A stretch of DNA of 64,000 nucleotides from the NCBI RefSeq assembly GCF_001439735.1, contig NZ_JYLN01000012.1, forward strand, positions 1-64,000. Reading direction: 5' to 3'. The stretch's first letter is position 1. Every line of letters begins with the position of its first letter. Position numbers and translations under genes: made by a program. This DNA is from Pseudomonas paralactis. GTDB lineage: Bacteria > Pseudomonadota > Gammaproteobacteria > Pseudomonadales > Pseudomonadaceae. Below the pieces are notes generated by a model that made no database searches, was not told the origin of the DNA, and was given only the letters and a program-made list of their open reading frames with translations. This document shows, in pieces, positions 8,807-15,758 of the stretch.

Positions 8807-8840
8807 ATTATGTAGTGCTAAAAAATAATCACTACATAAT
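8807..8840. promoter_or_regulatory. Perfect 11-bp inverted repeat, candidate operator
   Basis: ATTATGTAGTG at 8807-8817 and its exact inverse CACTACATAAT at 8830-8840 are separated by 12 AT-rich bases; half-sites are 23 bp centre to centre, about two helical turns. It lies immediately upstream of a good -35 element, a typical position for an activator or repressor dimer. The cognate regulator is unknown. Confidence 0.6.
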
Positions 8841-8842
8841 CG

Positions 8843-8871
8843 TTGACGTAACCTTTTTGTCCTTGCATGAT
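8843..8871 (+). promoter_or_regulatory. Predicted sigma-70 promoter
   Basis: TTGACG at 8843-8848, a 17-bp spacer and CATGAT at 8866-8871 form a good -35/-10 pair. Transcription would start near 8878, about 325 nt before the next gene. Confidence 0.55.
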
Positions 8872-8875
8872 CTAG

Positions 8876-9203
8876 ACGTCTCCCGGATCGGGAGCGTTGG
8901 TAACAAGCGTTTTGAACAGGCTCGTCTGACCGCCGAGCTGTTTTTCCGGATGTGCACTGCCCACAAGGCAGATTGATGAAGCTGACCAGTCCCGAAAGGG
9001 TCCGGTACAAGGAGCTAAAACGCTGCTTGTCTTCGTTATGAAAGCGTTGCGTAGCAGTTCATCAGCAAGACTACATGCATCAGGTTCAAGACCCTGCCCG
9101 TATTCGGCAGACCGTGACTGACGCCCGGTTTTCGGAACCGGAGACAACTAAGCAGTTTTAACGAATCAATTGATAGATCGCCAACTGGTCAAGGGGCTTA
9201 CAC
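8876..9203 (+). ncRNA. Hairpin-rich untranslated leader or small RNA (unnamed)
   Basis: A 330-nt stretch without a convincing gene between a predicted promoter and the small gene at 9204. Visible stems are CTCCCG-gat-CGGGAG near 8880-8894, CTGCC-cacaa-GGCAG near 8958-8972, and CCGGTT-ttcgg-AACCGG near 9125-9141. It also contains several GGA trinucleotides in or near loops, the sort of site bound by Rsm/Csr proteins. I do not recognise it as a named riboswitch or sRNA. It could be a regulatory 5' UTR for the downstream gene or an independent sRNA. Confidence 0.35.
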
Positions 9204-9533
9204 ATGAATCTGAACAACCAACCAACTATCGATGAATTGGCTGAGATGTTCGCAGCGCAGAAAGACACACTCGACGACCATATCCTGTGGATTGGCAAAT
9301 CGGGCGAAGTGCAAATTGACTGCCTGGCGCCCCATACCGAAGAAGCCGAGTTCGACCGCAATAACCGTGAACTGGCGGCGCGCCTGAAGATGTACCGTCG
9401 TGGCCAGGGTTATGTCGGCAAGAAGGCTGCAGCTGATCGCAACTTTATCGAGCAGGTGTTCGATACACTCAACAATGCCTGGGCATCTTTCAAAGACAGC
9501 TCGCAAGTTAAAGTGATCGACCGTTACTACTAA
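9204..9533 (+). CDS. Conserved small protein of unknown function
   Basis: 109-aa acidic soluble protein beginning MNLNNQPTIDELAEMFAAQK and ending in VKVIDRYY. No signal peptide, membrane segment or catalytic motif is visible; the composition is helical and rich in Asp, Glu and Ala. Start ATG 9204 follows AAGGGGCTTACAC. It is a stand-alone gene with its own promoter, long leader and terminator, suggesting a strongly regulated product, perhaps stress- or starvation-linked. I do not assign a function. Confidence 0.75.
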   Translation: MNLNNQPTIDELAEMFAAQKDTLDDHILWIGKSGEVQIDCLAPHTEEAEFDRNNRELAARLKMYRRGQGYVGKKAAADRNFIEQVFDTLNNAWASFKDSSQVKVIDRYY

Positions 9534-9547
9534 GTATTACTCCATCA

Positions 9548-9582
9548 ATGCGGAAGCTGGCTTGCCAGTTTCCGCATTTTTT
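9548..9582 (+). terminator. Rho-independent terminator of the 109-aa gene
   Basis: ATGCGGAAGCTGGC pairs with GCCAGTTTCCGCAT (one G-U) across a 2-nt loop and is followed by a T run. Confidence 0.9.
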
Positions 9583-9588
9583 ATAGCG

Positions 9589-10491
9589 TTAGAACGTTGG
9601 AAACCTGCCCTTCCCCGCCTCATCGCGAAAAATATCGAACAACACTTGCGCCGCCGCCGACAACTCATGCCCCGGTTTGGTCAGCACCCCAATCGGGCGC
9701 TCGATCACCGGGCCGGTCAAAGTAATGCAACGGGCACCCGCCTCCTCCATCTGCCGAGCGCATAACGCGGGCACGGCGCTGACGCCCAGCCCGCTGGCGA
9801 CCATCTTGCCGACAGTCGCCAGTTGATGGCTCTCCAACGCTACCGGTAGTTTCATCTGCAAGGCGCCGAGGTGTTCTTCCAGCATCACCCGCACCGTAGA
9901 GGGCCGTTGCAACGTAATAAACGGCTGCTCCAGCAAGGTTTTCCAATCAATTTCGGCACGCTGAGCCAACGACGAATCCCCTGGCACCACGGCGATAAAG
10001 CGGTCCAGGTACAACGGCGTAAACGCCAACGACGACCCTTCGGACGGCTCGAACGCCACGCCCAACTCCACCTGACGGTCGCGCACCATCTCCAGCACCT
10101 GTTCGTTGATCAAGTCATGCACTGTCACATTCACCTGAGGGTAACGCGCGCGAAATATCTTCAGGATCGGCGGCAACAGGTTACCGGCAAACGACGGCAT
10201 GGCCGCCACCGTCACGCGCCCACGTTGCAGGGTAAAACGCTGACGCAGTTCGTCCTCGGCGTTGTCCCAGTCGGCAATCAACCGTCGCGCCAGAGGCAAC
10301 AGCGATTCGCCTTCAGGGGTCAGCGCGACGTTACGGGTATTGCGGCTGAACAGGCGCCCGCCCAAGCCCTCTTCCAAGCCTTTGATGGTCAAGCTTAATG
10401 CCGACTGGGAAAGGTGCAGGCGCTCACAGGCAGCCGCAAAACTCAGGCTTTGCGCAACGGCGAGAAAGGCACGCATCTGTTTGACGGTCAT
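9589..10491 (-). CDS. dhcR: LysR-family regulator of the dhc/ato operon
   Basis: 300-aa LysR protein with N-terminal helix-turn-helix (MTVKQMRAFLAVAQSLSFAA; SQSALSLTIKGLEE) and a C-terminal effector domain. It is divergent from the CoA-transferase/thiolase operon. In P. aeruginosa the gene in this place (PA1998, DhcR) activates dhcAB in carnitine/dehydrocarnitine catabolism; the same role is inferred here from order and orientation, and acetoacetate control is an alternative. The shared control region is the 133-bp gap at 10492-10624. Confidence 0.8.
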   Translation of the reverse strand: MTVKQMRAFLAVAQSLSFAAACERLHLSQSALSLTIKGLEEGLGGRLFSRNTRNVALTPEGESLLPLARRLIADWDNAEDELRQRFTLQRGRVTVAAMPSFAGNLLPPILKIFRARYPQVNVTVHDLINEQVLEMVRDRQVELGVAFEPSEGSSLAFTPLYLDRFIAVVPGDSSLAQRAEIDWKTLLEQPFITLQRPSTVRVMLEEHLGALQMKLPVALESHQLATVGKMVASGLGVSAVPALCARQMEEAGARCITLTGPVIERPIGVLTKPGHELSAAAQVLFDIFRDEAGKGRFPTF

Positions 10492-10530
10492 AAGGCAGCT
10501 CCAGACAGCGGTTGGACTATGCTGTTTTCT

Positions 10531-10569
10531 AAATCAATCAACCTTAAAAAACAACTTAACAAATCAATC
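10531..10569. promoter_or_regulatory. Direct repeats in the dhcR-dhcA control region
   Basis: AAATCAATC occurs at 10531-10539 and 10561-10569, exactly 30 bp apart (about three helical turns), within an AT-rich stretch between the divergent genes. Candidate DhcR-type binding sites; positional inference. Confidence 0.4.
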
Positions 10570-10624
10570 CACTGGCGCAACACTCAACTCACTGGCTGGA
10601 CCACACACAATAAAAGAGGTGCAT

Positions 10625-11323
10625 ATGGCAGGTTTCGATAAACGCGTGGCGTCCTATGAAGAAGCGCTGGCAGGCCTGGAAGACGGCATGACCGTACTCT
10701 CCGGCGGTTTTGGCCTGTGCGGCATTCCGGAAAACCTCATTGCCGAGATCAAGCGCAAAGGCACCCGTGACCTGACGGTGGTTTCCAACAACTGCGGCGT
10801 CGATGGCTTCGGCCTGGGTGTGTTGCTTGAAGAAAAACAGATCAGCAAGGTGATCGCCTCCTACGTGGGTGAAAACGCCTTGTTCGAGAAGCAACTGCTC
10901 AGTGGCGAAATCGAAGTAGTCCTCACCCCCCAGGGCACCCTGGCAGAAAAAATGCGCGCAGGCGGGGCCGGCATTCCGGCCTTCTTCACCGCTACCGGCG
11001 TCGGCACTCCGGTTGCCGAAGGCAAGGAGACCCGCGAATTCAATGGCCGCCCGTATTTGATGGAAGAATCGATCACCGGCGATTTCGCCATCGTCAAAGG
11101 CTGGAAAGCCGACCACTTCGGCAACGTCATCTACCGCCACACCGCCCAGAACTTCAACCCACTGGCCGCCACCGCAGGCAAGATCACCGTGGTCGAAGTC
11201 GAGGAAATCGTCGAACCGGGCGAACTGGACCCGGCGCAGATCCACACCCCTGGCATCTACGTCGACCGGATCATCTGCGGCACCTTTGAGAAGCGCATCG
11301 AACAGCGCACCGTCCGCAAGTAA
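10625..11323 (+). CDS. dhcA: 3-oxoacid (dehydrocarnitine/acetoacetate) CoA-transferase subunit A
   Basis: 232-aa alpha subunit of a class I CoA-transferase that activates a 3-oxoacid with CoA from a donor such as succinyl-CoA. The CoA-binding glycine-rich segment (VLSGGFGLCGIPENLI, about residues 24-39) and the family region GGAGIPAFFTATGVGT are clear. Start ATG 10625 follows AAAGAGG; an upstream in-frame extension lacks a ribosome site and family similarity. It is first of a three-gene operon (A subunit, B subunit, thiolase), 31 bp before the next gene. It could equally be called scoA/atoD; the dhc name rests on synteny with P. aeruginosa. Confidence 0.88.
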   Translation: MAGFDKRVASYEEALAGLEDGMTVLSGGFGLCGIPENLIAEIKRKGTRDLTVVSNNCGVDGFGLGVLLEEKQISKVIASYVGENALFEKQLLSGEIEVVLTPQGTLAEKMRAGGAGIPAFFTATGVGTPVAEGKETREFNGRPYLMEESITGDFAIVKGWKADHFGNVIYRHTAQNFNPLAATAGKITVVEVEEIVEPGELDPAQIHTPGIYVDRIICGTFEKRIEQRTVRK

Positions 11324-11354
11324 TCCACGTCCAGAACAATAAGAGGAAACAACC

Positions 11355-12014
11355 ATGGCTCTTACCCGCGAACAAATGGCTCAACGCGTCGCCCGCGAAA
11401 TGCAGGACGGTTACTACGTGAACCTGGGCATCGGCATTCCGACCCTGGTGGCCAACTACATCCCCAACGGCATGGAAGTGATGCTGCAATCGGAAAACGG
11501 CCTGCTCGGCATGGGCCCGTTTCCGACTGAAGACACCATTGATGCCGACATGATCAACGCCGGCAAGCAGACCGTCACCGCACGCATCGGCGCCTCGATC
11601 TTCTCCTCCGCCGAGTCGTTCGCGATGATTCGCGGTGGGCATGTCGACCTCACCGTACTGGGCGCATTCGAAGTGGACGTGCAAGGCAACATCGCTTCGT
11701 GGATGATCCCCGGCAAGCTGGTCAAGGGCATGGGCGGCGCCATGGACCTGGTGGCCGGTGCGGAAAACATCATCGTGATCATGACCCATGCGTCCAAGGA
11801 CGGTGAGTCCAAGTTGCTCAGCCACTGCAGCCTGCCGCTGACCGGCGCCAACTGCATCAAGCGTGTACTGACGGACCTGGCGTACCTGGAAATCGAAAAT
11901 GGCGCTTTTGTCCTCAAGGAACGCGCACCTGGCGTCAGTGTTGAAGAGATTGTGAGCAAGACCGCCGGTAAACTGATCGTCCCGGACCACGTTCCAGAAA
12001 TGCACTTCCAGTGA
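11355..12014 (+). CDS. dhcB: 3-oxoacid (dehydrocarnitine/acetoacetate) CoA-transferase subunit B
   Basis: 219-aa beta subunit carrying the catalytic glutamate, Glu47 in the motif QSENGLLGMG, which forms the enzyme-CoA thioester intermediate. The N-terminal GIGIPTLVANYIP and the GGAMDLV segment are family features. Start ATG 11355 follows AAGAGGAAACAACC. It pairs with the A subunit just upstream and is followed by the thiolase, with only 11 bp between its stop and the thiolase ATG at 12026. Confidence 0.9.
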   Translation: MALTREQMAQRVAREMQDGYYVNLGIGIPTLVANYIPNGMEVMLQSENGLLGMGPFPTEDTIDADMINAGKQTVTARIGASIFSSAESFAMIRGGHVDLTVLGAFEVDVQGNIASWMIPGKLVKGMGGAMDLVAGAENIIVIMTHASKDGESKLLSHCSLPLTGANCIKRVLTDLAYLEIENGAFVLKERAPGVSVEEIVSKTAGKLIVPDHVPEMHFQ

Positions 12015-12025
12015 GGACAGATTCC

Positions 12026-13207
12026 ATGCAAGACGTCGTGATTGTTGCTGCCACCCGCACCGCCGTGGGCAGCTTCCAAGGTTCGCTGGCGAACATTCCG
12101 GCCCCGGAACTGGGTGCCGCCGTGATCCGTCGCCTGCTGGAGCAGACCGGCCTGGACCCGGCCCAGGTCGATGAAGTGATCCTCGGCCAGGTGCTCACTG
12201 CAGGCAGCGGCCAGAACCCGGCGCGCCAGGCTTCGATCCTCGCCGGCCTGCCCCACGCGGTGCCCAGCCTGACCCTGAACAAGGTCTGCGGCTCGGGCCT
12301 CAAGGCTTTGCATCTGGGCGCACAGGCCATCCGTTGCGGCGACGCCGAGGTGATCATCGCCGGTGGCATGGAAAACATGAGTCTGGCCCCCTACGTATTA
12401 CCCGCCGCGCGCACCGGTTTGCGCATGGGCCACGCGAAGATGATCGACAGCATGATCACCGATGGCCTGTGGGACGCGTTCAACGACTACCACATGGGCA
12501 TCACCGCCGAGAACCTGGTGGACAAATACGGCATCAGCCGTGAAGCCCAGGATGCGTTCGCCGCAGCCTCCCAGCAAAAAGCCGCCGCAGCCATTGAAGC
12601 CGGGCGTTTTGCCGATGAGATCACCCCAATCCTGATTCCTCAGCGCAAAGGCGACCCGGTGGCTTTCGCGGTGGACGAACAACCCCGCGCCGGTACCACC
12701 GCCGATTCCCTGGCCAAGCTCAAGCCTGCGTTCAAGAAAGATGGCAGCGTCACCGCCGGCAACGCCTCCAGCCTGAACGACGGCGCTGCGGCCGTGCTAC
12801 TGATGAGCGCCGACAAAGCCAAGGCTCTCGGCCTGCCCGTACTGGCGCGTATCGCCAGCTACGCCAACGCGGGCGTCGACCCGGCCATCATGGGCATCGG
12901 CCCGGTCTCGGCCACCCGCCGCTGCCTGGACAAGGCCGGCTGGCAACTGGCTGACCTGGACCTGATCGAGGCTAACGAAGCTTTCGCTGCGCAATCTTTG
13001 GCAGTGGGCAAAGAGCTGGAATGGGACGCGGACAAAGTCAACGTCAACGGCGGTGCGATCGCCATCGGCCACCCGATTGGCGCCTCAGGCTGCCGCGTGC
13101 TGGTGACTCTGCTGCATGAAATGATCAAGCGCGACGCCAAGAAAGGTTTGGCGACGCTGTGCATCGGCGGCGGCCAAGGCGTCGCCCTGGCGCTCGAACG
13201 CAACTGA
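12026..13207 (+). CDS. atoB: Acetyl-CoA C-acetyltransferase (thiolase)
   Basis: 393-aa biosynthetic/degradative thiolase II that cleaves acetoacetyl-CoA to two acetyl-CoA. The nucleophilic Cys88 sits in NKVCGSGLKAL; the active-site His is in AIGHPIGASG (about residue 349) and the second Cys in LCIGGGQG (about 379). Start ATG 12026 follows GAGGACAG. As the last gene of the dhcA-dhcB-atoB operon it finishes conversion of the 3-oxoacid to acetyl-CoA. A terminator lies downstream at 13283. Confidence 0.94.
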   Translation: MQDVVIVAATRTAVGSFQGSLANIPAPELGAAVIRRLLEQTGLDPAQVDEVILGQVLTAGSGQNPARQASILAGLPHAVPSLTLNKVCGSGLKALHLGAQAIRCGDAEVIIAGGMENMSLAPYVLPAARTGLRMGHAKMIDSMITDGLWDAFNDYHMGITAENLVDKYGISREAQDAFAAASQQKAAAAIEAGRFADEITPILIPQRKGDPVAFAVDEQPRAGTTADSLAKLKPAFKKDGSVTAGNASSLNDGAAAVLLMSADKAKALGLPVLARIASYANAGVDPAIMGIGPVSATRRCLDKAGWQLADLDLIEANEAFAAQSLAVGKELEWDADKVNVNGGAIAIGHPIGASGCRVLVTLLHEMIKRDAKKGLATLCIGGGQGVALALERN

Positions 13208-13220
13208 ATCGAATCGCTAT

Positions 13221-13263
13221 TGTGGCGAGGGAGCTTGCTCCCGTTGGGCTGCGTAGCAGCCCC
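13221..13263. repeat. Single REP-like palindrome
   Basis: tgtggcgagggagcttgctc begins a GGGAGCTTGCTCCC palindrome, followed by the second small stem GGGCTGCGTAGCAGCCC. It belongs to a different REP class from those with a GAGCGAGC core. Confidence 0.75.
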
Positions 13264-13282
13264 ATGCCAATAAGAGCAACAC

Positions 13283-13323
13283 AGAAAAGGCCCGGCTCCA
13301 CGAAAAGCCAGGCCTTTTCTTTT
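13283..13323 (+). terminator. Rho-independent terminator of the dhc/ato operon
   Basis: AGAAAAGGCCCGGCT pairs with AGCCAGGCCTTTTCT (one mismatch) and is followed by TTTT. Confidence 0.88.
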
Positions 13324-13350
13324 ATCGATACCCCTGAATGAACTCGGTCA

Positions 13351-13446
13351 AAATGTGGGAGCTGGCTTGCCTGCGATAGCGGTCTATCAGTCAGATCATT
13401 GCTAACTGACACACCGCTATCGCAGGCAAGCCAGCTCCCACATTTG
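13351..13446. repeat. Long REP inverted pair
   Basis: aaatgtgggagctggcttgc and the following bases are matched perfectly over about 33 bp by the inverted copy ending at 13446, with further partial pairing (GTCAG/CTGAC) inside. The rest of the gap 13447-13640 holds nothing I can assign. Confidence 0.92.
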
Positions 13447-13640
13447 ATCTCACTGCCTGTCAGCGTGCGGCACCGCGAACACCGCGCTCGCCCGCAGCAC
13501 CACACGCTCCTGCACCTGCACCTGCAAACTCAGCGTGGCAAACGCCATCAGCCGGACAAATCCCGGGCAATGCTTTGCGTTAATGGGCCAGACCCGCTTT
13601 AATCTCGGCCAATTTCTTCTGCACATTTCAAGGAAACGCC

Positions 13641-14435
13641 ATGCGCCACCTGGACGGCAACTCCCACCCGCTTCGCGCGCCGCTGTTGATCTTGCTCGCC
13701 GGCCTGGCCTTGGCCGGTTGTTCCCCCAAGGACCACTCTCGCGCCACGGTCATCAATGGCGAGCAAGGCAAGGCCGGGGCGCAACTGGCCTATGAGCATG
13801 AACTGACCCTGGCCCTGCCCGGTGCCCTGCTCGCGCCGCGTATGCAGGCCACCCGTGAGGCGTGTGAAACCGCACGCCTGGGTGCCTGCAATATTCTGGG
13901 TATTACCGAAGACGGCGAGGGTGGCCAGATTATCCTGCGGATTGCACCCACGGGTGTGGAACCCATGGTCGCCCTCGCGGCTGAAGGCGGCAAACTCGGC
14001 CAGCGCATCACGACCGCTGAAGACCTGGCCGATGCGGTCGCCGATGTGCGCCGCCGCCAGGAGCGCCTGCAAGCCCAGCAGCAACGCCTCGACGAACTGG
14101 CCAAGCGCAAGGACATCACCGTCAGCGACCTGATCGTCCTGAGCAAAGAGCAAGCCGGCATTGAAAACGAGCTGCAGGAATTGGCCCAGGTTGCCGCCGG
14201 CCAGCAACGCCGCCTCGACACCAACCGCGTGACCTTGAACTTCCGTTCCTCCGACGGCGCCAACCAGGTGTCAAGGTTCACCCGGATGTTCAGCAACCTG
14301 GCAGACAACCTGGTGAACGGCACCGCAGACGCCCTGGAACGTGCCAGCTATGTGCTGCCCTTCGTGATCCTGGCGTTCCCGGTGGTGTGGTTGTGGGTGG
14401 GCTTGTGGCGCCGGTTCGTCAAGCGTCGCGGTTGA
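13641..14435 (+). CDS. DUF4349-type lipoprotein
   Basis: 264-aa predicted lipoprotein. The signal peptide ends in the lipobox LALAGC (Cys about residue 27). The middle contains a strong coiled-coil segment (RRRQERLQAQQQRLDELAKR, about 135-200) typical of DUF4349 proteins, and there is one C-terminal membrane segment (VLPFVILAFPVVWLWVGLW) followed by a basic tail. So the protein would be lipid-anchored at one end and membrane-anchored at the other. Start ATG 13641 follows AAGGAAACGCC. Its stop directly abuts the stop of the convergent gene at 14436. Function unknown. Confidence 0.82.
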   Translation: MRHLDGNSHPLRAPLLILLAGLALAGCSPKDHSRATVINGEQGKAGAQLAYEHELTLALPGALLAPRMQATREACETARLGACNILGITEDGEGGQIILRIAPTGVEPMVALAAEGGKLGQRITTAEDLADAVADVRRRQERLQAQQQRLDELAKRKDITVSDLIVLSKEQAGIENELQELAQVAAGQQRRLDTNRVTLNFRSSDGANQVSRFTRMFSNLADNLVNGTADALERASYVLPFVILAFPVVWLWVGLWRRFVKRRG

Positions 14436-15521
14436 TCAGCGCTTCATGCAGCGCTGGTAACGCTCATCCACGCGCTTGGCAAACCAGGCCGTGGTCAGGT
14501 TGCGGGTGATCTTCGGGCTCTTGAGCACAATACCCGGCAGGATCGCCCGTGGCAGCGGCTTGCCGGCCGCCTGGTCGGCCAGGCTGAAAACGCGCTTGTA
14601 CAAGGTGGTGTCCTCGAAATCCAACTGCTCGCCCTGCTCCAGTTGACTGCGGATGCTCGGGTTGCGCATATCCAACTTCGCCCCCAGTGAACGCACCGCC
14701 AACTCGGTGGTGCCGGGCAGCAATGAGCCATAGCGGATCAAATCCCCATCCAGCGCCAGCTCTTTGCCTGAAACACGACTGACTGCAGCCTGAAACGCAG
14801 CATTGCGGCTGGCGTACCAACCGGCATTGAAGTCGGCAAAGCGGTACAGCGGCTGGTCATAGCTCACCGGGTAGCCGAGCAAATGGGCGATACCAAAGTA
14901 CATGCCACCGCGACGGGTGAACACTTCGCGGCGAATCGTACCGTCGACCGTGTAGGGATAACCGCGTGCCTGCTTCTGCGCAAAGTCGATACTGACCTGC
15001 ATCGGGCCTGCGGTGTGCACCGGGTTGAAGCCGCCGAACAAGGTATTGCCCAGGGGCACCATGCTGATGAAGTCGTCGAAGATCGCGCTCAAGTCCTTCT
15101 CCGTGCGTGCGGCAGTCAGGCGGTCGGCGTAGGTTTTGCCGGTGGGCGAACGCAATTGCAGGGCACTGCGTACCACGAAGGCCGGCACATGCACCTTGCC
15201 GGCGCGGCGCAGGATTTCGTCCTGAGCGATCTTGCCCATGCCGGGCACGGGTGGGTCGACCTGATAGGTAGACTCCTGCTCGGTCACCGCCAGCACGGCG
15301 CAGATGTTTTCGGTGCTGGGGTAGATCTTCTGGGTGTCGAAGGCGGTGTAGATGTCCTGAGCCCAACCATTGCGGTCCGAAACCTTGGCGGGCAACAGGC
15401 GCACGATCTGCGCCTTCACCTCGGCCTCACTGCGTTCGGGCTGCTGCGGGCCACGGGAGGTGGAGCAACCGGCCAGTACCAGCAAAGGCATGAGGCAAAA
15501 GAGCAGACGACTTGGATACAT
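14436..15521 (-). CDS. DUF1615-type lipoprotein
   Basis: 361-aa predicted outer-membrane lipoprotein; MYPSRLLFCLMPLLVLAGCS shows a signal peptide with lipobox LAGC (Cys about residue 19). The body matches the DUF1615 family as I remember it; the segment AVLAVTEQESTYQVDPPVPG resembles the catalytic-Glu region of lytic transglycosylases, so a peptidoglycan-related role is possible. Start ATG 15521 follows AAGGAAGCCTC. Upstream open frame beyond this start is not supported. It faces the DUF4349 lipoprotein tail to tail with no gap. Confidence 0.8.
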   Translation of the reverse strand: MYPSRLLFCLMPLLVLAGCSTSRGPQQPERSEAEVKAQIVRLLPAKVSDRNGWAQDIYTAFDTQKIYPSTENICAVLAVTEQESTYQVDPPVPGMGKIAQDEILRRAGKVHVPAFVVRSALQLRSPTGKTYADRLTAARTEKDLSAIFDDFISMVPLGNTLFGGFNPVHTAGPMQVSIDFAQKQARGYPYTVDGTIRREVFTRRGGMYFGIAHLLGYPVSYDQPLYRFADFNAGWYASRNAAFQAAVSRVSGKELALDGDLIRYGSLLPGTTELAVRSLGAKLDMRNPSIRSQLEQGEQLDFEDTTLYKRVFSLADQAAGKPLPRAILPGIVLKSPKITRNLTTAWFAKRVDERYQRCMKR

Positions 15522-15758
15522 GAGGCTTCCTTGGTTAACGACGGGCCGGGCAGTGCAGATATCGACAGGTAAGTCTAACCGGGGTTCGTCGGTGAACCGA
15601 AGCGGATGCCTGCCCCTAGCTGAAACATCCGACATAACTGCCGGATAAGCTCTACTCCCCTGCCCTGCGAACCGCTGCAAAGTCCCTCGCCTGATCATTG
15701 AGTGCGAGGGACCGCCGATGTACTGCTCCGTTAATGCTTTGCCCCCAGGGACAGCCAC

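Noticed and set aside
13450..13600. Leftward frame resembling the end of a thioesterase-like protein (FVRLMAFATLSLQVQVQE)
   Set aside because: Short, no start with a ribosome site, and no continuation upstream; similarity too vague to call even a remnant.
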